Shown: positions 15,925 through 23,875 of the stretch, piece by piece
Layout: every line of letters starts with the position of its first letter
Numbering within the stretch: position 1 is the stretch's first letter
Source of the DNA: Oscillospiraceae bacterium
Lineage (GTDB): Bacteria; Bacillota; Clostridia; Oscillospirales; Acutalibacteraceae
DNA length: 64,000 bases
Reading direction: 5' to 3'
Assembly: GCA_015066565.1 (NCBI GenBank)
Contig: SVOB01000001.1
Span: 496,001 to 560,000 of the forward strand
Made by a program: the position numbers and the translations under genes
Notes under the pieces: generated by a model
The model's database searches: none
Told to the model about the DNA's origin: nothing
The model's input: only the letters and a program-made list of their open reading frames with translations

Positions 15925-17795
15925 AACACAATTATCTGAATAATCTTCCTCTTGACGAGGCAAAAAGAATATATAAAGAGCATCTTTCGTCTGTCGGTTT
16001 TGAGGGCGAAACAGAAACAGTTAGGGTAACGGACGCCTGCGGAAGAGTTATTAAAAATGCCGCTTATGCAGTTATCTGCTCACCGCACTATAACGCGAGT
16101 GCGATGGACGGCATTGCGGTTAATTCCGAAATTACCTATTCTGCAAGTGAAAGGACGCCCGTCACGCTTACACCCGATAAATATGTTGTTGTTGATACAG
16201 GCGACCCGATTCCGGAAAACTGCGATGCGGTCATTATGGTTGAGGATTTAATCGACCGTGAGAACGGGAATTACGATATTATCACTGCTCACCACCCGTG
16301 GCAGAATGTCCGTCAGGTCGGAGAGGATATATGCATGGGTGATATGATTGCGCCGTCGGGAACAACTCTCACCCCGTCGCTGTGCGGTGCGCTTCTTGCA
16401 GGCGGAATTACCGAAATTGAGGTTTATAAGAAACCTCTTGTCGGCATTATTCCGACGGGCGACGAAATAGTTGAGCCGACCTCGAATCCCGAAAAGGGCC
16501 ATATAATTGAATTCAACTCAACCGTTTTCAAGGGTATGCTCGATGATTTTTCGGCAGAATCAAAAGTCTATCCCATAACTCCCGATAAAAAAGATTTGAT
16601 TAAACAAGCAGTTGAAAGGGCGCTCGAAGAATGCGATATTGTCCTCGTTTCCGCCGGCTCATCCGCAGGTAGGGATGACTACACAAGTGAGATTATTTCT
16701 TCGCTTGGCACAGTACTCGTTCACGGTATTGCAATAAAGCCCGGCAAGCCCGCCGTTATCGGCGAAGCTAAAGGCAAACCCGTCATAGGGCTTCCCGGAT
16801 ATCCCGTTTCGGCTATAGTAATTATGGACGAAATTGTCAGCGAAGTCTGTTCTGTGTACTATTCAAAATCCGAACCTAAAAGAGAAACGGTTAAGGCGGT
16901 TCTTTCAAAGAAAATCGTGTCCTCGCTTAAATACAGCGAATATGTGCGTGTTTCACTCGGCAGAATAAACGGCACGCTTATCGCTTCTCCTTTAGCTCGC
17001 GGTGCGGGCGTAATCACAAGCTTTACGAAGTCCGACGGCGTTCTCGTTGTTCCGCAGAACTGTGAGGGAATTGAGTCGGGTGAAGAGGTTGAAATCCGCC
17101 TTCACAAATCGCTTTGTGAGATTGAAAACACACTCATTATCACGGGCAGTCACGATCCGCTTATCGACGAGGTTTCGGATTTTCTTGCAAAAAGCGGTGC
17201 GCCTTTCAGAGTCTGTTCCACTCATGTCGGCAGTATGGGTGCGATATATGCAGTAAGAGACGGACTTGCTCACATGGGCGGAATTCACCTGCTTGACACC
17301 GAAAGCGGAGAATACAACAAAAGCTATGTTGAAAAATATCTGCCCGACGGCAAAGGTGTAACAGTAAAGGGTGTAGGACGTGTTCAGGGGCTTATGGTAA
17401 AAAAGGGAAATCCGCTCGGAATAAAGGAGTTCATGGATACTCAGTCCGTCCGTTATGTTAACCGTCAACGGGGCGCAGGTACTCGGATTCTATGCGACTA
17501 CCTTATTGACAAATACGGACTTGATAAAGATAGAATCAACGGCTATACAAACGAGGAATTTACGCATACCGCCGTTGCGGCTCTCATAGCGGCAGGCAAT
17601 GCGGACGCAGGGCTCGGCATCTATTCGGCAGCGAAAATGTATGACCTCGATTTTATCCCGATTTGTAACGAAACCTACGAGTTTCTTGTTGCGAAGGACG
17701 AGCTTGAAAACCCGATGGTAAAGGCATTCCTTGATGTTCTCTATTCGGAAGAATTCAAAAACCGCCTTAAAAAAATGGGCGGATATACGGAGTGA
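15921..17795 (+). CDS. MoeA fused to a periplasmic-binding-like domain
   Basis: This 624-residue protein is a two-part fusion. Residues about 1-395 form a complete MoeA with SPHYNASAMDGIAV, VIMVEDLI, IIPTGDEIV, VSAGSSAGRDDYT and VIGLPGYPVSAIV. Residues about 400-624 form a PBP-like (COG1910) domain with LIITGSHDPLIDEVSDFL, RGAGTRILCDYLIDKYG and a C-terminal helix pair. No signal peptide or helix-turn-helix is seen, so the second domain probably binds molybdate, tungstate or cofactor in the cytosol. Such MoeA-PBP fusions are known in Clostridia and archaea. The start overlaps the moeA stop by four bases. Confidence 0.9.
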   Translation: MKHNYLNNLPLDEAKRIYKEHLSSVGFEGETETVRVTDACGRVIKNAAYAVICSPHYNASAMDGIAVNSEITYSASERTPVTLTPDKYVVVDTGDPIPENCDAVIMVEDLIDRENGNYDIITAHHPWQNVRQVGEDICMGDMIAPSGTTLTPSLCGALLAGGITEIEVYKKPLVGIIPTGDEIVEPTSNPEKGHIIEFNSTVFKGMLDDFSAESKVYPITPDKKDLIKQAVERALEECDIVLVSAGSSAGRDDYTSEIISSLGTVLVHGIAIKPGKPAVIGEAKGKPVIGLPGYPVSAIVIMDEIVSEVCSVYYSKSEPKRETVKAVLSKKIVSSLKYSEYVRVSLGRINGTLIASPLARGAGVITSFTKSDGVLVVPQNCEGIESGEEVEIRLHKSLCEIENTLIITGSHDPLIDEVSDFLAKSGAPFRVCSTHVGSMGAIYAVRDGLAHMGGIHLLDTESGEYNKSYVEKYLPDGKGVTVKGVGRVQGLMVKKGNPLGIKEFMDTQSVRYVNRQRGAGTRILCDYLIDKYGLDKDRINGYTNEEFTHTAVAALIAAGNADAGLGIYSAAKMYDLDFIPICNETYEFLVAKDELENPMVKAFLDVLYSEEFKNRLKKMGGYTE

Positions 17796-17799
17796 TAAT

Positions 17800-18267
17800 A
17801 TGCTTACTCATCTCAATAAAGACGGCGAAGCGGTAATGGTTGACGTTGGCGAAAAGAATGTTACAACCCGTACCGCCAGAGCGTATGCAAGAATAAAAAT
17901 GAAAAAAGAAACGCTCGAAATGCTTCTGTCCGCTGACCTTAAAAAGGGCGACGGGCTCGGCACAGCTCGTGTTGCGGGTATTATGGGCGGAAAAAAGACA
18001 AGTGAGCTTATTCCTCTGTGCCATAACATCCCGATTGACAAAATTGCAGTTGATTTTGAAAAGGAAGACGACGCACATCTCGCTGTTTATTCGTTTACAA
18101 AATGCACCTATAAAACGGGCATCGAAATGGAAGCACTCACTGCCGTTTCGGTTGCAGCGCTGACAATTTACGATATGTGCAAGGCCGTTGACAGAGGTAT
18201 GGTTATCGAGGAAATCAAACTGCTCGAAAAAACGGGCGGAAAGAGTGATTACAAGAATGAAGGATAA
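17800..18267 (+). CDS. moaC: Cyclic pyranopterin monophosphate synthase MoaC
   Basis: This 155-residue protein catalyses the second half of step 1 of molybdopterin synthesis, making cPMP after MoaA. MVDVGEKNVTTRTARA, ARVAGIMGGKKTSELIPLCH and TGIEMEALTAVSVAALTIYD are the family signatures; the catalytic Lys lies in KAVDRGMVIEEIKLL. The ATG at 17800 follows the previous stop by four bases with GGAGTGATA before it; the upstream in-frame reading is a shadow of the preceding gene. It ends within the moaA start region. Confidence 0.95.
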   Translation: MLTHLNKDGEAVMVDVGEKNVTTRTARAYARIKMKKETLEMLLSADLKKGDGLGTARVAGIMGGKKTSELIPLCHNIPIDKIAVDFEKEDDAHLAVYSFTKCTYKTGIEMEALTAVSVAALTIYDMCKAVDRGMVIEEIKLLEKTGGKSDYKNEG

Positions 18268-19192
18268 TTTCGGCCGTGAAATAGAATATCTTCGAGTTTC
18301 CGTGACACAGCGCTGTAACCTTAACTGCGTTTATTGCGGAAAAACCGACTGCGCCAAAAAGGAAACCGAGCTGTCCCCCGAAATTATTGAAAAATTAGTC
18401 AGGGCGTTTGTGAAATGCGGTATTACCAAAGTCCGTGTCACGGGCGGTGAGCCGCTTGTGAGAAACGATATCTGCGAAACCGTTAAAAGAATCCGCGGTA
18501 TTGACGGCGTTAAAACCGTTGCGCTCACAACAAACGGAGTTTACCTCAAACAGTATGCGAAAGAACTTAAAAAAGCAGGTCTTGATTCTGTCAATATTTC
18601 ACTCGACAGCACCGACGGCAGCACCTACCGTCACCTGACAGGCGCAGACGTGCTTGAAAAGGTAATGGAAGGTATTGACGAAGCCGAAAATGTCGGGTTA
18701 AGTCCCGTGAAGGTCAACGCCGTACTAATGAAAGGCGTCAACTCAGACGGTGCACAGGAGCTTGTCAATCTTGCAAAGGAAAAGGAAATCGACGTCCGCT
18801 TTATTGAGCTTATGCCGTTTTCCGAAAGCGGAATTGACAAACGGCTTATTGTCACGGGCGGCGATATTCTCAGGCAGTTTCCCTTCTTAAAGCCGATGAA
18901 TTACTTTGAAGGCACCGCCGAATACTACACCGCAGACGGATTCAATGGCAAGGTAGGGCTGATTAATCCGATTACCAAAAAATTCTGCTCGACGTGTAAC
19001 AGAATCCGTCTTTTGTCAGACGGCAAGGTCAAGCCGTGCCTGGGCTATGACGAAACCTATGACCTGATACCGTATATAAATGACGAAAATGAACTCGAAA
19101 ATGAGGTAAAAAATATAATCCTTAAAAAGCCCGCAGGACACAGCTTTGAAAGCGAAATGCCGTCCAAGGGACTCAACAGAACGGGAGGTTAA
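18257..19192 (+). CDS. moaA: GTP 3',8-cyclase MoaA (radical SAM)
   Basis: This 311-residue radical SAM enzyme opens molybdopterin synthesis from GTP. The SAM-binding cluster motif is CNLNCVYC (residues about 19-26). VRVTGGEPLVRNDI and LTTNGVYL follow, and the second 4Fe-4S site is CSTCNRIRLLSDGKVKPCL near residues 244-262. The C terminus ends in Gly-Gly, which is required in MoaA for activating the radical chemistry. The ATG at 18257 overlaps moaC by 11 bases; the upstream reading is a moaC shadow. Confidence 0.95.
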   Translation: MKDNFGREIEYLRVSVTQRCNLNCVYCGKTDCAKKETELSPEIIEKLVRAFVKCGITKVRVTGGEPLVRNDICETVKRIRGIDGVKTVALTTNGVYLKQYAKELKKAGLDSVNISLDSTDGSTYRHLTGADVLEKVMEGIDEAENVGLSPVKVNAVLMKGVNSDGAQELVNLAKEKEIDVRFIELMPFSESGIDKRLIVTGGDILRQFPFLKPMNYFEGTAEYYTADGFNGKVGLINPITKKFCSTCNRIRLLSDGKVKPCLGYDETYDLIPYINDENELENEVKNIILKKPAGHSFESEMPSKGLNRTGG

Positions 19193-19193
19193 T

Positions 19194-19637
19194 ATGGCAA
19201 AGGTAGTTGCAATTAATATAAGCGAAAAAAAGAAAACCCCGAAGAAATCAATCCCCGAGGGAAAACTGATTGAAAACTTCGGTTTTGAGGGTGATGCGCA
19301 CGCAGGCAACTGGCACAGGCAGGTCAGTCTTCTCGCAAAAGAAAGCATTGAAAGAGCCCAAGGTATGCGCACTGACGGACTTTGCCACGGTATGTTTGCC
19401 GAGAATATCACAACCGAGGGAATCGTTCTTCACACTCTGCCCGTAGGCACAAAGCTTAAAATCGGCGACACGGCGGTCATCGAGATTACGCAAATCGGCA
19501 AAGAATGCCACGACGGCTGCGCAATAAGAGAACTCGTCGGCCAGTGCATAATGCCCAAAGAAGGGATTTTCGGCAAGGTGCTCATCGGCGGCATGGTTAA
19601 AGCAAACGACGAAATAAAGATTATAAAAGAGGATTAA
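19194..19637 (+). CDS. MOSC-domain protein
   Basis: This 147-residue protein is a stand-alone MOSC domain. It shows GFEGDAHAGNWHRQVSLL, GMFAENITTEG, LPVGTKLKIGDTAVIEITQIG and the C-terminal block GKECHDGCAIRELVGQC. The conserved cysteine in this block is thought to carry sulfur in MOSC proteins. In cofactor clusters of this type such proteins are considered sulfur- or cofactor-transfer factors. The ATG lies one base after the moaA stop, with GGGAGG upstream. It is the last gene of the plus-strand arm before the terminator. Confidence 0.9.
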   Translation: MAKVVAINISEKKKTPKKSIPEGKLIENFGFEGDAHAGNWHRQVSLLAKESIERAQGMRTDGLCHGMFAENITTEGIVLHTLPVGTKLKIGDTAVIEITQIGKECHDGCAIRELVGQCIMPKEGIFGKVLIGGMVKANDEIKIIKED

Positions 19638-19646
19638 TCAAAAGAA

Positions 19647-19677
19647 AACGGCGCACCGTTTGGTGCGCCGTTCTTTT
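19647..19677. terminator. Bidirectional terminator between the island and tRNA-Leu
   Basis: AACGGCGCACC and GGTGCGCCGTT form an 11-bp GC-rich stem around GTTT, followed by CTTTT. On the minus strand it is the terminator of the tRNA-Leu. It is identical to the hairpin at 7653-7684. Confidence 0.88.
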
Positions 19678-19679
19678 GG

Positions 19680-19763
19680 TGCGGATAACAGGACTTGAAC
19701 CTGCACGAACTTGCATTCATTAGAACCTGAATCTAACGCGTCTGCCAATTCCGCCATATCCGC
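19680..19763 (-). tRNA. tRNA-Leu (anticodon CAG)
   Basis: Read on the minus strand, the 84-base gene has the acceptor stem GCGGATA/TATCCGC and a D-arm with GGCGGAATTGGCAGACGC. The anticodon stem TTAGA/TCTAA carries the loop TTCAGGT (anticodon CAG), a class II variable arm follows, and the T-arm is GCAGG-TTCAAGT-CCTGT. The long variable arm fits leucine. CCA is not encoded. Its 3' end is repeated in part at 7686, 8276 and 8488, and its first 15 bases recur at 20081. Confidence 0.93.
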
Positions 19764-19864
19764 AAATGTTAGATTATTATATTTAAATCTTATTGGGTGA
19801 TGTCACAGAAAAAGTTTCAACTTTATCATCCAACCATACAACACAATAACATCTAACTCTAAAA

Positions 19865-20020
19865 CTATTTCTTCTTTTTTTCGGCTTCCTTGCGTAATGT
19901 TTTTAATAGTTTATCACTTCTTGTATCTCGACCATTTGAATTACGAAAGGTTCCAGGAGAAACACCTAATTTTTTCTCTAGGTTGCCTACTTTTATATCT
20001 CCTCGTACTTTTCTTGCCAT
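19865..20020 (-). CDS. Small basic protein of unknown function (51 residues)
   Basis: A 51-codon frame starts MARKVRGDIKVG and contains LEKKLGVSPGTF and NGRDTRSDKLLKTL before a lysine-rich tail. A very good AAGGGAGA site lies eight bases before the ATG, so translation is likely. The codon use is AT-rich, unlike the neighbours. I do not recognise a domain with certainty. The sequence is reminiscent of very small proteins carried by phages and conjugative elements, and the high charge would suit a nucleic-acid or partner-binding role. It lies between the tRNA-Leu and a repeat of that tRNA's 5' end, suggesting an inserted fragment. The 100 bases between it and the tRNA hold no gene. Confidence 0.6.
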   Translation of the reverse strand: MARKVRGDIKVGNLEKKLGVSPGTFRNSNGRDTRSDKLLKTLRKEAEKKKK

Positions 20021-20080
20021 AATTATTCTCCCTTAATCGTTTGCAGAGATGGTGCTATATAAAATATGCAAGTCAACTAT

Positions 20081-20095
20081 TTCCGCCATATCCGC
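20081..20095 (-). repeat. Repeat of the tRNA-Leu 5' end
   Basis: TTCCGCCATATCCGC is identical to 19749-19763, the first 15 bases of the tRNA-Leu read on the minus strand. The two copies bracket about 330 bases that contain the 51-residue gene. The stretch from here to 20255 otherwise holds only short inverted repeats and the next promoter. Confidence 0.6.
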
Positions 20096-20188
20096 GAATG
20101 CAGTTTGTCCACTGACTTTTCTTCGGTCAGCCCGTATATAATACCACCAACGGCAAGCCGTTGTCAATACAAATTTACCTCTTTCATA

Positions 20189-20217
20189 TTGCCTTTTCGG
20201 TAATTAAATGATAAAAT
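20189..20217 (+). promoter_or_regulatory. Weak promoter candidate of the flavin reductase gene
   Basis: TTGCCT (20189-20194) and TAAAAT (20212-20217) are 17 bases apart, about 40 bases before the ATG. Each element has one or more mismatches, so this is only a candidate. Confidence 0.3.
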
Positions 20218-20255
20218 AATTTTAAGTTGTTCCTTAATTGAATTGAGGTGAAAAA

Positions 20256-22325
20256 ATGGGTTACGATATGCTTTTCTCTCCGATGAAAATCGGTTCGTGC
20301 GAAATTAAAAACCGAGTTGTTATGGCGCCTATGCTTATGGGCTTCGGTCAGCTTGACGGCAAAGCCACTAAACAGATGATGGATTATTATGAAGAACGCG
20401 CCAAGGGCGGAACCGGTCTGATTATTACCGAAATCACCCGTATTGACGACAAAACGGGCGCCGCCGCCTTTAAGCAATTAGGCATCAGCCACGACTATCA
20501 GATTAAGCCCCTTTCTCAGATGGCTGACAGGATTCATTCTCACGGCGCAAAGCTTTTTGTTGAGCTTCACCATCCCGGAAGACAGAATCTCGGCTTGCTT
20601 GTAAACACCGTTCCCCTTTCAATCGGCTGTAACAGGGTAATGCCGTTTTTTGAAAGCCTTCTCTATAAGTTCGTACCTATGGGCGTTAAGCTTATGAAAA
20701 AAGACCTTGTTCCGAAGGTCGTTTGTCCGTCGGCTGTTGAGAGAAGTTATTTCGCAAACAGTAAAACCCGTGAACTCAAGAAAAGCGAAATAAAAAGAAT
20801 TATCGACGAGTTTGTCGCAGGCGCAGTAAGAGTTAAAACGGCGGGCTGTGACGGCGTTGAGCTTCACGGTACCCACGGCTATCTCATTCAGCAGTTTTTG
20901 AGTCCTAACACCAACAGAAGAACCGACGAATACGGCGGCTCCTTTGAAAACAGAATGAGGTTTCTTCTCGAAATCGTTGAGGGCATAAGAAGAGAATGCG
21001 GTAAGGATTTTCCGCTTATAGTCCGTTTGAGCCTTGACGAGTTTTATGATAAGATCGGTGAAAAAGGCAAGGGCTACGGTCTTGACGAAGGAATTGAAAT
21101 GGCTAAAGCTCTTGAAAAAGCAGGGGTTGACGCTATTGACGTTTCCTCCGCTTCTTACGACACCTTCAACTACTGGCTTGAGCCGACCTCGTTTGAGCTT
21201 GGCTGGAGAAAGCATCTCGCTCAGGCGGTTAAAAACGCAGTTAATATTCCCGTAATTGCGGCGAACCTTATCCGTTCGCCCGAGCAGGCGGAACAACAGC
21301 TTCAGGACGGCGTTCAGGATTTCATTTCACTCGGCAGGCCACAGATTGCCGACCCGTATTGGGCCAACAAGGCTATGGAGGGCAGAGAAAAGGAAATAAA
21401 GCGTTGTATCTGTTGTCTTTACTGTATTGAAAGCATGCAGGAAAACGCCTATAAAGGAACTCACGGTCACTGTTCGGTAAACCCGTTTGTCGGCAGGGAA
21501 ACCTTTGAATTTGAGAAAAACGGTAACGGCAAAACCGTTGTTATTATCGGCGCAGGCGTTGCAGGACTTACCGCCGCCGAGCTTATGGCGAAGAGAGGCT
21601 TCCGCACGGTAGTTCTTGAAAAGGGCAGTCGGGTCGGCGGTCAGATGCTTTTAGCCACTGCCCCGCCCCATAAGGAAAAGCTCAACTGGTGCGTTGAGGA
21701 TTTATATTACGCAGCCGTAAATGCAGGCGCGGATATCCGCCTTAATACTACCGCTGACGTTGACCTCGTTCTTAGCTTTAACCCCTACGCCGTATTTGTT
21801 GCGACGGGCGCAAACGCCGTTAGACCAAGGAATATCAAGGGCTCTGACAGAGAAAATGTTTTCACCTCAACCGATATTCTCAACGGCTCGGCTGATATTA
21901 AAAACAGTAAGGTCGCCGTTATCGGAAGCGGTATGACGGGACTTGAAACAGCCGAATACCTTTGTGAAAAGGGCAATAAGGTCACTGTAGTTGAAATGGC
22001 GGACGAAATTGCGCCAGGCACCTGGATGCAACACCGTGACGATATTTTACCCCGTCTTAATGCATTTGACGTTAAATTTTACACATCATATAAGTTGACG
22101 GCTATTCACGACGACGGAATTCATATCGAAAGCACAAAAAGCAAGGAAATCAAGGGCGTTGAAGCCGACTTCACCGTTCTCGCGCTCGGAAGCAGAAGCG
22201 ACAAATCAATTTACGATAAGCTTCTGACAAGAACAAAGCGTGTTTTCCTTATAGGCGACAGTTCTCACGTCGGAAGAATCGCTGACGCTACCGAAAGCGC
22301 TTTTGAAGCGGTTAAAAAGGTTTAA
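20256..22325 (+). CDS. NADH:flavin oxidoreductase, old-yellow-enzyme / 2,4-dienoyl-CoA reductase family
   Basis: This 689-residue protein has three parts. Residues 1-380 form an FMN-binding TIM barrel (IKNRVVMAPM, VELHHPGRQN, DGVELHGTHGYLIQQFLSP, ISLGRPQIADP). A 4Fe-4S site follows at RCICCLYCIES plus HGHCSVNP. Residues about 425-689 form an FAD/NAD domain with VVIIGAGVAGLTAAELMA and VAVIGSGMTGLETAEYL. The layout is that of 2,4-dienoyl-CoA, cinnamate and bile-acid (BaiCD/BaiH) reductases, which reduce activated C=C bonds. Which substrate is used here cannot be told, since no bai or CoA genes adjoin. GAGGTG precedes the ATG. It probably shares a transcript with dut. Confidence 0.9.
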   Translation: MGYDMLFSPMKIGSCEIKNRVVMAPMLMGFGQLDGKATKQMMDYYEERAKGGTGLIITEITRIDDKTGAAAFKQLGISHDYQIKPLSQMADRIHSHGAKLFVELHHPGRQNLGLLVNTVPLSIGCNRVMPFFESLLYKFVPMGVKLMKKDLVPKVVCPSAVERSYFANSKTRELKKSEIKRIIDEFVAGAVRVKTAGCDGVELHGTHGYLIQQFLSPNTNRRTDEYGGSFENRMRFLLEIVEGIRRECGKDFPLIVRLSLDEFYDKIGEKGKGYGLDEGIEMAKALEKAGVDAIDVSSASYDTFNYWLEPTSFELGWRKHLAQAVKNAVNIPVIAANLIRSPEQAEQQLQDGVQDFISLGRPQIADPYWANKAMEGREKEIKRCICCLYCIESMQENAYKGTHGHCSVNPFVGRETFEFEKNGNGKTVVIIGAGVAGLTAAELMAKRGFRTVVLEKGSRVGGQMLLATAPPHKEKLNWCVEDLYYAAVNAGADIRLNTTADVDLVLSFNPYAVFVATGANAVRPRNIKGSDRENVFTSTDILNGSADIKNSKVAVIGSGMTGLETAEYLCEKGNKVTVVEMADEIAPGTWMQHRDDILPRLNAFDVKFYTSYKLTAIHDDGIHIESTKSKEIKGVEADFTVLALGSRSDKSIYDKLLTRTKRVFLIGDSSHVGRIADATESAFEAVKKV

Positions 22326-22334
22326 GGTGATAAT

Positions 22335-22775
22335 ATGAAATTAAGAATTAAAAAGTTAAACGAAAAAGCCGTTCTCCCCTCTTACGGCTCGGAATTTTCG
22401 GCGGGCGCGGATTTATATGCGGTACTCGATAAAAGCAAAATCGAAATCCCGCCTCACGAAACAGTTCTTGTTCACACCGGGCTTGCATTTGAAATACCCG
22501 AGGGATATGTCGGACTGGTTTATGCGAGAAGCAGTCTCGGAACAAAAAGAGGACTCGCCCCCGCTAACAAAGTCGGCGTTATAGACTCGGATTACAGAGG
22601 CGAGGTTATGGTTTCGCTTCACAATCATTCAAACATCTTGCAGGAAATTGACAACGGCGAAAGAATAGCGCAGATTGTTATTGCGCCGTTCTTAAAGGTC
22701 GAATACGAGGAAGCCGAGGAGCTGTCGGATACGGTAAGGGGCGAAGGCGGTTTCGGCTCGACGGGTAAAAAATAA
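22335..22775 (+). CDS. dut: dUTP diphosphatase
   Basis: This 146-residue trimeric dUTPase carries the five family motifs in order: SAGADLYA, ARSSLGTK, NKVGVIDSDYRGEVMV, GERIAQIVI and the glycine-rich tail GEGGFGSTGK. It hydrolyses dUTP to dUMP and pyrophosphate, keeping uracil out of DNA and feeding thymidylate synthesis. It lies nine bases after the oxidoreductase stop with an AAGGTGATA site and is followed by a strong terminator. Confidence 0.95.
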   Translation: MKLRIKKLNEKAVLPSYGSEFSAGADLYAVLDKSKIEIPPHETVLVHTGLAFEIPEGYVGLVYARSSLGTKRGLAPANKVGVIDSDYRGEVMVSLHNHSNILQEIDNGERIAQIVIAPFLKVEYEEAEELSDTVRGEGGFGSTGKK

Positions 22776-22792
22776 TCGGTTTTTATTATTCT

Positions 22793-22821
22793 GAGCAGGC
22801 GCTGAGCCTGCTCTTTTTTTG
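22793..22821 (+). terminator. Rho-independent terminator after dut
   Basis: GAGCAGGC and GCCTGCTC pair around GCTGA, followed by a seven-T tract. Confidence 0.92.
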
Positions 22822-22878
22822 CATACTTGCGTTTTATTTTTAATAAATATTAATAAAAAAACGGAAAAGGTGAACAGT

Positions 22879-23799
22879 GTGAATATTTTTTTACCCGAGG
22901 GCAGACTCTTTAGCACAGCCGAGAATGCCGAAAACATTGAATTTCTGAAAAGAGGCGACAAAAATTACCCGCCCGAAGCTATTATGGAAGCGAGGGCGGT
23001 GCTCTGTGACAGGGAACACAATCTTCATATAGATTTAAACGGAATGAAAGGAATTATTCCCCGTGAGGAATGTCTGCTCGGCGACACGAACGGCAACAAG
23101 GAAATAGCCGTAATTTCAAGAGTGAACAAGCCCGTTATGTTTATGCCGAAAGAATACGTAACCCTTGAAAACGGCGAAAGAGGTGTTCTTCTTTCAAGAA
23201 AGGACGCCCAGAAATTCGTAAAGGAAAACTACCTTGATTTTCTTTCGGCAGGCGACGTTATTGAAGCGACGGTCACGAGGCTTGAACAGTTCGGCGCATT
23301 CTGCGATATAGGCGCGGGAATAAGCGCTCTTCTGCCTATTGACAATATATCCGTTTCAAGAATCCCGCATCCGCAGGCGAGACTTAAAACGGGTGAAAAA
23401 ATCAAGGTTGCCGTAAAACAGAGGGATGAATTCGGAAGAATTGTTCTCACTCATAAGGAGTTGTTGGGCACCTGGGAGGAAAACGCAGGGCTTTTTGAAG
23501 CAGGCGAAACAGTCCCCGGAATAGTCCGTTCAGTTGAGGAATACGGAATATTTGTCGAACTGACCCCTAACCTTGCGGGGCTTGCTGAATTTGAAGACGG
23601 GATAAGTAACGGCGACTGCGCAAGCGTTTACATAAAGAGTATGAACCCTAAAAAAATGAAAATAAAGCTTATAATAGTCGATAATTTCCCTGCTTTTGAT
23701 ACTGTCAGCGAGCCTAAATACTTTATTGAAAACGGACATATTGACCGCTGGGTATATTCACCCGACGAGTGTGACAAAAAAATTGAAACTATATTTTGA
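22879..23799 (+). CDS. S1 RNA-binding-domain protein
   Basis: About 306 residues, starting at a GTG with a GGAAAAGG site eight bases upstream; an earlier in-frame TTG falls inside the terminator. Residues about 120-190 (GDVIEATVTRLEQFGAFCDI, GISALLPIDNIS, KIKVAVKQRD) and 200-275 (GETVPGIVRSVEEYGIFVEL) are two S1 folds. A less clear N-terminal region may be a degenerate one. Such ribosomal-S1-like proteins bind single-stranded RNA and affect translation or decay. Most Firmicutes lack a full-length S1, so this may partly substitute, but the role is inference. Confidence 0.82.
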   Translation: MNIFLPEGRLFSTAENAENIEFLKRGDKNYPPEAIMEARAVLCDREHNLHIDLNGMKGIIPREECLLGDTNGNKEIAVISRVNKPVMFMPKEYVTLENGERGVLLSRKDAQKFVKENYLDFLSAGDVIEATVTRLEQFGAFCDIGAGISALLPIDNISVSRIPHPQARLKTGEKIKVAVKQRDEFGRIVLTHKELLGTWEENAGLFEAGETVPGIVRSVEEYGIFVELTPNLAGLAEFEDGISNGDCASVYIKSMNPKKMKIKLIIVDNFPAFDTVSEPKYFIENGHIDRWVYSPDECDKKIETIF

Positions 23800-23811
23800 T
23801 TTTTGTTGCAT

Positions 23812-23840
23812 TTGACAAAAGAATGTGTTACATTAATAAT
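23812..23840 (+). promoter_or_regulatory. Candidate promoter of the dockerin hydrolase gene
   Basis: A perfect TTGACA (23812-23817) lies about 17 bases before a TAATAAT stretch (23834-23840) that can act as a weak -10, ahead of the ATG at 23876. Confidence 0.45.
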
Positions 23841-23875
23841 GTATGATAATAATCTTCCAAAGGGGGAGAAAGAAA

